Part shown: positions 52,915-61,598 of the stretch, piece after piece
Numbering within the stretch: the stretch's first letter is position 1
How the letters are laid out: the number at the start of each line of letters is the position of its first letter
Assembly: GCF_019278465.1 (NCBI RefSeq)
Contig: NZ_CP058983.1
Coordinates: forward strand, 372,001-436,000
Direction of reading: 5' to 3'
Source of the DNA: Tenacibaculum sp. AHE14PA
GTDB taxonomy: Bacteria > Bacteroidota > Bacteroidia > Flavobacteriales > Flavobacteriaceae
Length of the DNA: 64,000 bases
Program-made: the position numbers and the translations under genes
Notes under the pieces: generated by a model
What the model saw: the letters and a program-made list of their open reading frames with translations, nothing else
Databases searched by the model: none
Told to the model about the DNA's origin: nothing

Positions 52915-53589
52915 TTATTTACTAAGTTCTTTATAATAGTGTTCTGTTAACTTATCAGGGTTTTTAATGGTGTTTTTTATCCATTCAAAATACAACTCTT
53001 TCTTTTCTGCATCACTTAATTGCCAATCGATATTTGTCTTCTTTAAACGAGAAGTTACCTCATTTAAAGTAATTGCTGCTGCAACCGATATATTTAAACT
53101 TTCGGTAAAACCAACCATCGGTATTTTTAAAAATCCGTCAGCTTCTTGTTTAATATAATCTGAAATTCCGTCTTTTTCGGCTCCAAAAACAAAAGCAGAT
53201 TTTTTAGTAACATCAAAATCAGCCAAAACACACGAATCGGTATGCGGCGTAGTACCAATTATCTGATATCCTTTCGCTCGTAAATCTTCTAAACAAGCTT
53301 TGGTATTATCGCCATCTTCTTTAAAACGGTTAATATTTAACCATTTCTGACTTCCTTTTGCCACATGACGAGAAACTTTATTGGTAAACCTATTTTCAAT
53401 CGCATACACATCTTGTACTCCAAAAATATCGCAACTTCTCACCACCGCACTTGCATTATGAGGTTGGTAAATATCTTCTAAAACAACTGTAAAATGGCGT
53501 GTTCGCTCATTTAACACCCTATTAAATGTTTCTTTTCTTTTATCCGTAATAAAACCTTCTAAATATGCAAATAATCCTTCGTCAATCAT
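52915..53589 (-). CDS. trmH: tRNA (guanosine(18)-2'-O)-methyltransferase TrmH-like
   Basis: This is a 224-residue SpoU-type methyltransferase. It has the N-terminal RHFTVVLEDIYQPHNASAVVRS (motif 1), VFGAEKDGIS (motif 2) and IPMVGFTESLNISVAAAITL (motif 3), and a C-terminal helical extension. The region after NKVSRHVAKGSQKWLNINRF matches TrmH, which methylates G18 of tRNA. The second SpoU gene at 47831 has a different N-terminal domain. It is convergent with topB and divergent from the sirtuin gene. Confidence 0.9.
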   Translation of the reverse strand: MIDEGLFAYLEGFITDKRKETFNRVLNERTRHFTVVLEDIYQPHNASAVVRSCDIFGVQDVYAIENRFTNKVSRHVAKGSQKWLNINRFKEDGDNTKACLEDLRAKGYQIIGTTPHTDSCVLADFDVTKKSAFVFGAEKDGISDYIKQEADGFLKIPMVGFTESLNISVAAAITLNEVTSRLKKTNIDWQLSDAEKKELYFEWIKNTIKNPDKLTEHYYKELSK

Positions 53590-53639
53590 AGTACAAACAT
53601 ACTAAAATTTCATATTTTTAAGGAGTAAAAATTTTACTG

Positions 53640-54326
53640 ATGAAAAAACGAGTCGTAATATTAACAGGTGCTGGAATTAGTGCAGAAAGCGGAATAAAAA
53701 CCTTTAGAGATGCTGATGGTTTATGGGAAGGTCATGATATTTATGAAGTTGCCACACCTGAAGGTTTTTATAAAAACCCTGAATTAGTACTCGATTTTTA
53801 CAATCAACGAAGAAGACAATTACTAAATGTTTCTCCTAATGAAGCTCATTATAATCTCGCTAAACTAGAAAAAAATTACCATGTTGATATTATTACTCAG
53901 AATGTAGACGATTTGCATGAACGCGCCAAAAGCAAAAACGTTTTACATTTACACGGCGAATTATTAAAAGCAAGAAGTACGGCTAATCCAAGTTTAATTT
54001 ATAACTGTACAACAGATATTGTTTTAGGTGATTTATGTGAAGAAAAATCGCAATTAAGACCGCATATTGTTTGGTTTGGTGAAGATGTGCCAATGCTTGA
54101 CAAAGCAATTGAAATTACATTAAAAGCTGATATTTTAGTAATAATTGGAACTTCCATGCAAGTATATCCTGCGGCTAGTTTGATTGATTATATATCAGAT
54201 AAAACACCTATTTATTTTATAGACCCAAAACCTATTGTAAACAAAAACGCCTTTAGTAATTTAACAATTATTAAAGACGTTGCTAGTTTAGGAACCGAAA
54301 AATTACTTACGATGTTAGCTTGTTAA
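53640..54326 (+). CDS. cobB: NAD-dependent protein deacylase (sirtuin, CobB/SIRT5-like)
   Basis: This is a 228-residue sirtuin with the NAD-binding GAGISAESGIKTFRD (11-25), the catalytic His in HLHGELL and TQNVDDLHERA. It also has the class III substrate pocket Y-x-x-R in FYNQRRRQL and the C-terminal GTSMQVYPAASL. The Y-x-x-R pair is tied to desuccinylase/demalonylase activity in SIRT5 and CobB. The zinc-binding cysteine set is not present (only two cysteines, in IYNCTTD and GDLCEEK). The 3' end overlaps the convergent DUF6495 gene by 20 bp. Confidence 0.93.
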   Translation: MKKRVVILTGAGISAESGIKTFRDADGLWEGHDIYEVATPEGFYKNPELVLDFYNQRRRQLLNVSPNEAHYNLAKLEKNYHVDIITQNVDDLHERAKSKNVLHLHGELLKARSTANPSLIYNCTTDIVLGDLCEEKSQLRPHIVWFGEDVPMLDKAIEITLKADILVIIGTSMQVYPAASLIDYISDKTPIYFIDPKPIVNKNAFSNLTIIKDVASLGTEKLLTMLAC

Positions 54327-54774
54327 AATATGTAAATAGCTCACCTTTAGAAATTGAACTCCCTTTTTCTATCAAATCGAAAACCTCTATATTTCTTTCT
54401 TTATCATACTTTTTACTTCCTGTAAAAAATTCTATTTTTTCGTCATTTGGGTTTTTCATCAACCATTCAAAACCTTCTTGCTCTAATAAATTTATTTCTT
54501 TGTCGATTTTAATAACAATACGATGAATTTCTTCTTCATCACATTTAAATAAGTTTACCACTTTTGGGGAAAAATGTTCTAAATGTTTTGTTTTAGTAAG
54601 CACGTCATCCCAAACAACATCACTAAAAACATTCATTTCATCCTCAGCCACTTTAGGTTTCTCTTCTTTTAATTCTTTCCACTCTTTAGCATCAATGCTT
54701 TGAGAGGCTAAAAAACGAGCGAATTCTTCATGCAATCCTTCAAATTGTTCTTTGGTAAGTTGTCTATACTTCAT
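54307..54774 (-). CDS. DUF6495 family protein
   Basis: This is a 155-residue soluble acidic protein starting MKYRQLTKEQFEGLHEEFA, with ASQSIDAKEWKELKEEKP, FSDVVWDDVLTKTKHLEHFS, VIKIDKEINLLEQEGFEWL and FTGSKKYDKERN. The pattern fits the flavobacterial family DUF6495, whose function is unknown. It overlaps the upstream M23 gene by 11 bp, so the two are translationally coupled, and it overlaps the convergent sirtuin at the 3' end by 20 bp. Confidence 0.75.
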   Translation of the reverse strand: MKYRQLTKEQFEGLHEEFARFLASQSIDAKEWKELKEEKPKVAEDEMNVFSDVVWDDVLTKTKHLEHFSPKVVNLFKCDEEEIHRIVIKIDKEINLLEQEGFEWLMKNPNDEKIEFFTGSKKYDKERNIEVFDLIEKGSSISKGELFTYFNKLTS

Positions 54775-55447
54775 TTGGCAATTTTAATAATAAATTAGGG
54801 TTTGGACAATTATTTTTATAAAAGTCTAACGTTTTTATAGATGAAACTCCCGGATAGTCACCTAGGTTACCTTCCATATCGATTATCAGTTGAAAATGTA
54901 AATGAGGAGCATAATCTCCGTTTATTGAGTTATCACCTAACATTGCTATTTTTTCACCTTGTAATACTTTATCTCCAACACTTAAGTTGTTTAGTGAATC
55001 TTCTGATAAGTGACCATAAAGTGAATAAAAAACACAATTATCAGCAGTGTGTTTTAAAATCATTGTTGGTCCGTAATCACCGTGATTTGTGTTATTTTTA
55101 AAACTATGTATTTCACCATCTAAAACCGCTAAAACAGCAGTATTAGCATCGCACCATAAATCGATACCTAAATGAATATTTCGCTGATTTTCTTTGGATT
55201 GTTTATTAAAATATTCACTTCTATTGTAAATATCTCTAGTCTCTAAATATCCTCCAAAAGCAACTTCTTTATCATTTTCTTTAAGATAATTATTGATATA
55301 AACTTCCCATTCATCTGAAGAAGCAACATCAAAGGTTAAATCTTTATTTGAGCTCGCTATTGAGATAGGAATATATTTGGTAATTGGTATTTCTTTATCA
55401 ATTACAAATAATGGTTTTTTTGAAATATTTTTGAGTGCTTGTATCAT
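54764..55447 (-). CDS. M23 family metallopeptidase (LytM/peptidoglycan endopeptidase fold)
   Basis: This is a 227-residue protein with the LytM metal motif H-x-x-x-D in HLGIDLWCDAN. It also has VLAVLDGEIHSF, GDYGPTMILKH, YSLYGHLSED (conserved HxH-like) and PHLHFQLI. These are the residues of M23 peptidases, which cut peptide cross-links in the cell wall. There is no obvious signal peptide (the N-terminus is MIQALKNISKKPLFVIDKE), which is unusual for a wall enzyme, so it may act in the cytoplasm or on another substrate. It is coupled to the DUF6495 gene. Confidence 0.88.
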   Translation of the reverse strand: MIQALKNISKKPLFVIDKEIPITKYIPISIASSNKDLTFDVASSDEWEVYINNYLKENDKEVAFGGYLETRDIYNRSEYFNKQSKENQRNIHLGIDLWCDANTAVLAVLDGEIHSFKNNTNHGDYGPTMILKHTADNCVFYSLYGHLSEDSLNNLSVGDKVLQGEKIAMLGDNSINGDYAPHLHFQLIIDMEGNLGDYPGVSSIKTLDFYKNNCPNPNLLLKLPNEV

Positions 55448-55457
55448 TTGACAAAAA

Positions 55458-55489
55458 TAAAAAACTCCAGATAAAATCTGGAGTTCTTT
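55458..55489 (-). terminator. Intrinsic terminator of the 753-residue aconitase gene
   Basis: AACTCCAGAT-AAA-ATCTGGAGTT (55463-55485) is flanked by A-rich sequence on the left, which reads as a T-run on the minus strand. Confidence 0.85.
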
Positions 55490-55511
55490 TATATTATTAG
55501 TTAAGCCTACT

Positions 55512-57773
55512 CTAAGCGTTTTGCTTTTTAATTAAGTTTAAAGCAGAACCTTCATTATACCATTCTATTTGCCCTTGATTGTACGTATGATTTGCCATAA
55601 CTACATCTTTAGAACCATCAGCATGAACAACTTCAATCGTTAAAGGTTTATTAGGTGCAAAATCTTTTAAATCAACAAAGTTAAAAATGTCATCTTCTTG
55701 AATTAAATCATAATCAGATTCAATAGCAAACGTTAAACCTAACATTCCTTGTTTTTTAAGATTGGTTTCATGAATACGCGCAAAAGATTTTACAATAACC
55801 GCTGCAACACCTAAATGACGTGGCTCCATAGCTGCGTGTTCTCTTGATGAACCTTCACCGTAATTATGATCTCCTACTACAATAGATTCTATTCCTGCTG
55901 CTTTGTATGCTCTAGCTACATCTGGTACACCACCAAATTCTCCTGTTAATTGATTTTTAACAAAATTTGTTTTCTTACCAAAAGCGTTTACGGCACCAAT
56001 TAAGCAGTTGTTAGAAATATTATCTAAATGTCCACGGTAACGTAACCATGGTCCTGCCATAGAAATATGATCTGTAGTACATTTACCAAATGCCTTTATT
56101 AAAAGTTTAGCCCCTTTTATATTATTTCCTAAAGGTTTAAAAGGTGTTAATAACTGTAAACGTTCAGAGCTCGGATTCACTGAAATTTTCACAGCACTTC
56201 CATCTTTTAAAGGTTCTTCATAACCAGAATCTATAACATCAAATCCTAAAGGAGGCAACTCAATACCTTTTGGTTCATCTAATTTTATTTCTTCACCATC
56301 TTCATTAATCAAAGTATCGTTCATTGGATCGAAATCTAAACGACCTGAAATTGCAATAGCAGCAACCATTTCTGGTGATCCTACAAATGCATGTGTATTT
56401 GGGTTTCCGTCTGCACGCTTAGAAAAGTTTCTATTAAATGAATGTACAATTGTATTTTTTTCTTCGCCTTTTCTATCACTTCTGTCCCATTGCCCAATAC
56501 ATGGTCCACAGGCATTCGTGAAAATAGTAGCATCTAAATCTTCAAATATTTTTAAAACGCCGTCACGTTCAGCAGTAAAACGAATTTGTTCAGAACCAGG
56601 GTTGATTCCAAAATCAGATTTCGGTTTAATCTTTTTATCTACCGCTTGTTTTGCGATGGATGCAGCTCTCGTTAAATCTTCATAAGAAGAATTTGTACAA
56701 GAACCTATAAGTCCCCAATCTACTTTAATTGGCCAACCATTCTCTTTTGCTTTTGCTCCTAACTCACCAACAGGTGTTGCTAAATCTGGTGTAAAAGGTC
56801 CGTTTAAATGTGGACGTAGCGTACTTAAATCAATTTCAATAACTTGGTCAAAATATTCTTCTGGATTTGCATATACTTCTTCATCACCTGTTAAATATTC
56901 TTTTACTTTGTTCGCTTCATCGGCAACATCACTTCTATCGGTAGCACGTAAATAACGCTCCATTGATTTATCATAACCAAAAGTAGAAGTCGTAGCACCA
57001 ATCTCTGCTCCCATATTACAAATGGTTCCTTTTCCGGTACAAGATAAGTTCCTTGCTCCTTCTCCAAAATATTCAACTATAGCTCCTGTACCTCCTTTTA
57101 CAGTTAGAATACCAGCTACTTTAAGAATAACATCTTTAGCAGACGTCCATCCATTTAAGCTACCTGTTAATTTTACCCCTATAAGTTTCGGGAATTTAAG
57201 TTCCCAAGCCATTCCTGCCATTACATCAACTGCATCTGCTCCACCTACACCAATTGCTACCATTCCTAAACCACCTGCATTTACGGTGTGAGAATCAGTA
57301 CCAATCATCATACCTCCTGGAAAGGCATAATTTTCTAAAACAACTTGGTGAATAATTCCTGCTCCTGGTTTCCAAAAACCAATTCCGTATTTATTAGATA
57401 CTGAAGCTAAAAAATCAAAAACTTCACTACTTGTTTTGTTTGCTCGTTTTAAATCTACTGCAGCTCCTTGCTTTGCTTGAATCAAATGATCACAGTGTAC
57501 TGTTGTTGGTACAGCTACTTTTGGTTTTCCGGCTTGCATAAATTGTAATAAAGCCATTTGTGCTGTAGCATCTTGACACGCAATTCTATCTGGTGCAAAA
57601 TTGACATAATCTTTACCTCTTTGAAATGCTTTGTTAGAAGTTTCATCCCAAAGGTGAGCGTATAAAATCTTTTCTGAAAGTGTTAACGGTTTACCTACAA
57701 TTTCTTTAGCTTTTTCTACACGCTCAGCCATTGTAGCATAAACCTTCTTTATCATTTCTATATCAAATGCCAT
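55512..57773 (-). CDS. acn: Aconitate hydratase (mitochondrial-type AcnA family)
   Basis: This is a 753-residue aconitase of the type related to mitochondrial ACO2. Features are [51 protein letters not shown], the iron-sulfur cysteine regions [14 protein letters not shown] and [15 protein letters not shown], and the C-terminal swivel domain with [15 protein letters not shown]. It isomerises citrate and isocitrate in the TCA cycle. Its neighbour upstream is a second, unrelated aconitase (AcnB). The 183-bp gap between them contains a terminator, so the two have separate transcripts. Confidence 0.95.
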   Translation of the reverse strand: MAFDIEMIKKVYATMAERVEKAKEIVGKPLTLSEKILYAHLWDETSNKAFQRGKDYVNFAPDRIACQDATAQMALLQFMQAGKPKVAVPTTVHCDHLIQAKQGAAVDLKRANKTSSEVFDFLASVSNKYGIGFWKPGAGIIHQVVLENYAFPGGMMIGTDSHTVNAGGLGMVAIGVGGADAVDVMAGMAWELKFPKLIGVKLTGSLNGWTSAKDVILKVAGILTVKGGTGAIVEYFGEGARNLSCTGKGTICNMGAEIGATTSTFGYDKSMERYLRATDRSDVADEANKVKEYLTGDEEVYANPEEYFDQVIEIDLSTLRPHLNGPFTPDLATPVGELGAKAKENGWPIKVDWGLIGSCTNSSYEDLTRAASIAKQAVDKKIKPKSDFGINPGSEQIRFTAERDGVLKIFEDLDATIFTNACGPCIGQWDRSDRKGEEKNTIVHSFNRNFSKRADGNPNTHAFVGSPEMVAAIAISGRLDFDPMNDTLINEDGEEIKLDEPKGIELPPLGFDVIDSGYEEPLKDGSAVKISVNPSSERLQLLTPFKPLGNNIKGAKLLIKAFGKCTTDHISMAGPWLRYRGHLDNISNNCLIGAVNAFGKKTNFVKNQLTGEFGGVPDVARAYKAAGIESIVVGDHNYGEGSSREHAAMEPRHLGVAAVIVKSFARIHETNLKKQGMLGLTFAIESDYDLIQEDDIFNFVDLKDFAPNKPLTIEVVHADGSKDVVMANHTYNQGQIEWYNEGSALNLIKKQNA

Positions 57774-57901
57774 ACTTTTTTTTTAAAAATTTATTGTTGT
57801 AATATACAAAATACAGCATCAATTTAAAAGTAGTTATCATATTATAGATTGATTCTAAAATAAGTTTTTTATATATCTTTTAACATTTTAACTAAGGCAC
57901 A

Positions 57902-57934
57902 AAAAAAGCCTGAATATATAATTCAGGCTTTTAA
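57902..57934 (-). terminator. Intrinsic terminator of the acnB-like gene
   Basis: AAAGCCTGAATATATAATTC / AGGCTTTT forms a stem of AAAGCCTGAAT with its complement, and the A-run on the left reads as a T-run on the minus strand. Confidence 0.85.
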
Positions 57935-57955
57935 CAATATATAATAATTTTATAT

Positions 57956-60733
57956 TTATCTAACTAACTGCTTTGTAGAAGGTTTAAACTTCGTTAAAAC
58001 AATACCATCTACAGCTGCTTCATATTCTGCCATAGTTGGAGTTCTACCTAAAATTGTAGATAAAACTACTACTGGAGTTGATGATAATAAAGACTCTCCT
58101 TTTTTCTCACCTGAATCTTTTACAACTCTTCCTTGAAATAAACGTGTTGATGTTGCCATAACTGTATCTCCTGGAGCTGCTTTTTCTTGGTTACCCATAC
58201 ATAGGTTACAACCAGGACGCTCTAAATACAACATGTTTTCATATCCTGTACGTGCTACTCCTTTTGGTGCGTTATCGTCGAATTCAAAACCTGAGTATTT
58301 TTGCAATACTTCCCAGTCTCCTTCTGCTTTTAACTCATCAACAATATTGTAAGTAGGAGGTGCAACTATTAAAGGTGCTTTAAATTCTACTTTACCATGT
58401 TGCGCTTCTACATTTTTCAACATTTGAGCTAATATTTTCATATCACCTTTGTGAACCATACAAGAACCTACAAACCCTAAATCTACTTTTTTAGTTCCAC
58501 CGTAAAATGATAATGGTCTAATATTATCGTGTGTATAACGCTTAGAAACATCATCGTTATTAACATCAGGATCCGCAATCATTGGTTCAGCTATTTCATC
58601 TAAATCGATAACTACCTCTGCATGATACTTTGCGTTTGCATCTGGTCTTAAAGATGGTTTAATACCTGTTTTAAGCTCTACAATTCTAGTTTCTGCTTTA
58701 TCAACAAGACCTTTAAGTACTTGCTTTGCATTGTCCATTCCTTTATCAATCATGATTTGGATACGACCTTTTGCTATCTCTAATGATTCAATTAAAGTAT
58801 CATCTTCAGAGATACAGATAGATGCTTTTGCTTTCATCTCTGCTGTCCAATCTGTAAATGTAAAAGCTTCATCAGCAGTTAATGTTCCAATATGAACCTC
58901 AATGATTCTTCCTTGGAAAACATTTTCACCACCAAACTGCTTTAACATTTGAGCTTGTGTAGCATGAACTACATCACGGAAATCCATATAAGATTTCATT
59001 TGTCCTTTAAAAGTAACTTTTACAGACTGTGGAATTGGCATTGAGGCTTCACCTGTAGCTAATGCTAAGGCAACTGTTCCTGAATCGGCTCCGAATGCAA
59101 CACCTTTAGACATACGTGTGTGAGAATCTCCACCAATAATAATGTCCCAATCACCAACTGTAATATCATTTAATACTTTATGAATAACATCCGTCATAGG
59201 AAAATATTTTCCTTTAGGATCACGACCAGTAATTAAACCAAAGTCGTTCATGAAACTCATTAATCTTGGTATGTTTGCTTTCGATTTATCATCCCAAACT
59301 GAAGCCGTATGACAACCAGATTGGTAAGCGCCATCTACAATTGGAGAAATAGTCGTTGCAGCCATCATCTCTAATTCTTGAGAAGTCATTAAACCTGTAG
59401 TATCTTGCGACCCTACAATATTAACTTCTACACGAACATCAGATCCTGCATGTAATGTTTTACCTGGTGTAGTTCCTACTGCATTCTTATTAAATATTTT
59501 TTCAACAGCTGTTAAACCTTGTCCTTCAATAGAAATCTCTTTTGATGGCGCATAAACTGGTATCACATCAATGTTTAATACTTTTGAAGCAAACGTTTGT
59601 AATTTTTTACCAAAAACAACAGCATAAGAACCACCTGCTTTCATAAACTCCATTTTTTGTGGTGTAAATGCAGCAGAAATATCTTTTAACTCTTTATCGC
59701 CGTTGTATAATTTTTTCTCTTTTGTATTAATAGTAAGTACGGTTCCTGTAGCAACAGAATACTCTTCTTTTAATACTGGATCTCCGTTTTCATCACGAAT
59801 TGTGTTTCCTTCTGCATCTTTTTGTTGAACCCAGTTTTTAAGGTCTAAACCAATACCACCAGTTACACCTACAGTTGTTAAGAAAATTGGAGAAATTCCG
59901 TTTGTTCCAGCAATTGCCGGAGCGATATTAATAAAAGGTACATAAGGACTCGATTTAATACCTGTCCATAATGCGACGTTGTTTACACCAGACATTCTTG
60001 ATGATCCAACTCCCATTGTTCCTTTTTCTGCAATTAACATCACCCTTTTATCAGGATGTTGTGCTTGTACTGCTTTTAATTCGTTCTGTTGTTCTATGTT
60101 ATGTTCAAATAAACACTGACCGTGTAATTCTCTATCTGAACGAGAGTGTGCATCACCACCTGGAGATAATAAATCTGTTGAGATATCACCTACTCCTGCG
60201 ATAAAAGTTACAACCTGTATTTTTTCATCTATTTCTGGTAATTTTGTAAAAAACTCTGCTTTTGCATAGCTTTCAATAAGCTCTTTTGCAATAGTGTTTC
60301 CTAGTTTAAAAGCCTCTTCTATACGAGCAGTATCTGCCTCATATAAAAACACTTGTGTTTTTAACACATCAGAAGCTTGTTTTGCCAAAACTATATCATT
60401 TCCTAAAGCTAAATCTAATAAAACTTCTACAGAAGGTCCACCTTTCATATGAGATAACTGTTCGAAAGCAAAAGCTGTTGAAATTTCTTCAACTACAGAT
60501 TCTCCTAAAATAATTTCTTTTAAAAATTTAGCCTTTACACTAGCAGCACTTGTAGTACCTGGTAAAACGTTATATATAAAAAAATTAAGAGAATCTTCTC
60601 TAAACTCATTATTTACATCTTTAATTTGATTAATTATTTTACCCACCAATTCTGCACCATCGATTGGTTTTGGATGAAGTCCTTGTGTTTTTCTCTCTTC
60701 TATCTCTTTTATATACTCTATATAAATACTCAT
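57956..60733 (-). CDS. acnB: Bifunctional aconitate hydratase 2 / 2-methylisocitrate dehydratase AcnB
   Basis: This is a 925-residue AcnB with the N-terminal HEAT-like domain (about 1-160), the swivel domain (about 165-330) and a catalytic core. In the core are WTGIKSSPYVPFINIAPAIA, GGDSHTRMSKGVAFGADSG, IGSQDTTG-like residues, LGFVGSCMVHKGDM and the Fe-S cluster cysteines in ERPGCNLCMGNQEKAA. AcnB functions in the TCA cycle and, in some bacteria, binds mRNA when the cluster is lost. I chose the ATG at 60733 because it starts the conserved IYIEYIKEIEERK; an upstream in-frame start would add ten residues. Confidence 0.95.
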   Translation of the reverse strand: MSIYIEYIKEIEERKTQGLHPKPIDGAELVGKIINQIKDVNNEFREDSLNFFIYNVLPGTTSAASVKAKFLKEIILGESVVEEISTAFAFEQLSHMKGGPSVEVLLDLALGNDIVLAKQASDVLKTQVFLYEADTARIEEAFKLGNTIAKELIESYAKAEFFTKLPEIDEKIQVVTFIAGVGDISTDLLSPGGDAHSRSDRELHGQCLFEHNIEQQNELKAVQAQHPDKRVMLIAEKGTMGVGSSRMSGVNNVALWTGIKSSPYVPFINIAPAIAGTNGISPIFLTTVGVTGGIGLDLKNWVQQKDAEGNTIRDENGDPVLKEEYSVATGTVLTINTKEKKLYNGDKELKDISAAFTPQKMEFMKAGGSYAVVFGKKLQTFASKVLNIDVIPVYAPSKEISIEGQGLTAVEKIFNKNAVGTTPGKTLHAGSDVRVEVNIVGSQDTTGLMTSQELEMMAATTISPIVDGAYQSGCHTASVWDDKSKANIPRLMSFMNDFGLITGRDPKGKYFPMTDVIHKVLNDITVGDWDIIIGGDSHTRMSKGVAFGADSGTVALALATGEASMPIPQSVKVTFKGQMKSYMDFRDVVHATQAQMLKQFGGENVFQGRIIEVHIGTLTADEAFTFTDWTAEMKAKASICISEDDTLIESLEIAKGRIQIMIDKGMDNAKQVLKGLVDKAETRIVELKTGIKPSLRPDANAKYHAEVVIDLDEIAEPMIADPDVNNDDVSKRYTHDNIRPLSFYGGTKKVDLGFVGSCMVHKGDMKILAQMLKNVEAQHGKVEFKAPLIVAPPTYNIVDELKAEGDWEVLQKYSGFEFDDNAPKGVARTGYENMLYLERPGCNLCMGNQEKAAPGDTVMATSTRLFQGRVVKDSGEKKGESLLSSTPVVVLSTILGRTPTMAEYEAAVDGIVLTKFKPSTKQLVR

Positions 60734-61057
60734 TCTAAAGTTTTTTTTTAAAACATTAAACACCTAATTACAATCTTTTAATTGTATTTATTCTCTTTTG
60801 GAGTTTTATACAAACACTCTTAATTATATAAATATTAAAAGTAAAATTGTGCAATTTTAGTTGAGCAAAAGTACTGCTTTCATCTCAATTTTAAAAAATA
60901 AACACATAACTAGGTGAATTACTAAGCAAATAATAATTTATATTTAAAAAAAAAAGAAATCAACAATAAAAAAGACTTAAAATGTTAATATATTATCAAA
61001 TTAACAATTTAAAGCCATTGAGAAATTAGTAAATCAATGGTTATAATTAATAAAAAT
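60734..61057. other. AT-rich intergenic region, nothing recognised
   Basis: This stretch of about 320 bp lies between the AcnB start and the RNase P RNA. It holds no credible ORF and no clear hairpin or promoter I can support; it presumably includes the acnB promoter. The region 60940-61050 is strongly AT-rich. Confidence 0.6.
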
Positions 61058-61366
61058 AAAAAAGCAGACCTATAAGCTGGATTCTGTTCCTTATAAATAA
61101 GGCTCTTATCATTTCTCTAGTTTTACAATTACTCGTAAAATCAATCTGCCTACCCCTTAGAATCGCGCGAGTAGCGCTCGAGCTCTAATGTACATGACAT
61201 TGCACCGCATAGAGTTTACCTGGTTTCACTACAGCCTTACCTGTACATACTTTCTGCTGCACTTGTCCTCGGTTTTCACCGGACGGGTGTTATCCGCTAT
61301 GCTACTCTTTGGTGTCCAGACTTTCCTACTTATACTAAATACAAGTCGATAAGATGGTCTGCTTCA
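61058..61366 (-). ncRNA. rnpB: RNase P RNA component (rnpB, bacterial type A)
   Basis: On the minus strand the RNA begins GAAGCAGACCATCTTATCGAC and includes AGGAAAGTCTGGACACC, the P4-forming GAGGAAAGTC-type block. Further on it has CACCCGTCCGGTGAAAACCG, the GTGGTTTC-like segment, ACAGAA and the 3' end ATCCAGCTTATAGGTCTGCT, which pairs with the 5' end (P1). These are the conserved parts of bacterial RNase P RNA in order. It processes tRNA 5' ends with the RnpA protein. A U-rich tail after the P1 strand is a plausible terminator. Confidence 0.95.
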
Positions 61367-61394
61367 ATATTTTTATAAAATTTGCTGTTTTCAT

Positions 61395-61423
61395 AAAAAA
61401 ACCCACTCAATAAATTGAGTGGG
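61395..61423 (-). terminator. Intrinsic terminator of a candidate small RNA
   Basis: CCCACTCAAT-AA-ATTGAGTGGG (61402-61423) is a ten-bp GC-containing stem, and on the minus strand it is followed by seven T's. No protein gene is directly upstream of it; the dnaJ terminator is separate at 61543. Confidence 0.8.
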
Positions 61424-61468
61424 AAAATTGCTATGAAAAAGAAAAAGTGTTTAGAACGTCTTCTAAAC
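61395..61468 (-). ncRNA. Candidate small RNA between dnaJ and rnpB
   Basis: The transcript predicted from the TATATTTG -7 box (61481-61474) would start at about 61468, with the 5' hairpin GTTTAGAA-GACG-TTCTAAAC. It would continue through an unpaired U-rich linker (ACTTTTTCTTTTTCATAGCA) and end at the strong terminator at 61402-61423, giving a length of about 74 nt. It lies after the dnaJ terminator and before rnpB, so it is neither 3' UTR nor part of RNase P. No TTG -33 box was found. The promoter, the 5' hairpin and the terminator are seen; a functional RNA is inferred. Confidence 0.5.
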
Positions 61469-61473
61469 GACTA

Positions 61474-61481
61474 CAAATATA
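61474..61481 (-). promoter_or_regulatory. -7 box of the candidate small RNA
   Basis: TATATTTG on the minus strand is a perfect TAnnTTTG match, placing the start just at the 5' hairpin. It could alternatively serve a long rnpB precursor. Confidence 0.4.
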
Positions 61482-61542
61482 GTGCAGTTTTTTAATTAAA
61501 AAAAATATTTTACATAAAAATTAACATAGTTTTAATTTTTAC

Positions 61543-61577
61543 AAAAAAACCACTCAAAATTTGAGTGGTTTTTTTAA
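61543..61577 (-). terminator. Intrinsic terminator of dnaJ
   Basis: AACCACTCAAA-TTTGAGTGGTT is flanked by A-run and T-run, 22 bp after the dnaJ stop on the minus strand. Confidence 0.85.
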
Positions 61578-61598
61578 TTATACAACGAAAAAATAGGT

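Noticed and set aside
61402..61423. Hairpin as terminator of a plus-strand gene
   Set aside because: There is no plus-strand gene upstream, and the T-run follows on the minus strand only.
61433..61495. 20-codon ORF MKKKKCLERLLNDYKYSAVF on the plus strand
   Set aside because: It is antisense to the candidate sRNA and its hairpins, has no promoter, and is too short to support.
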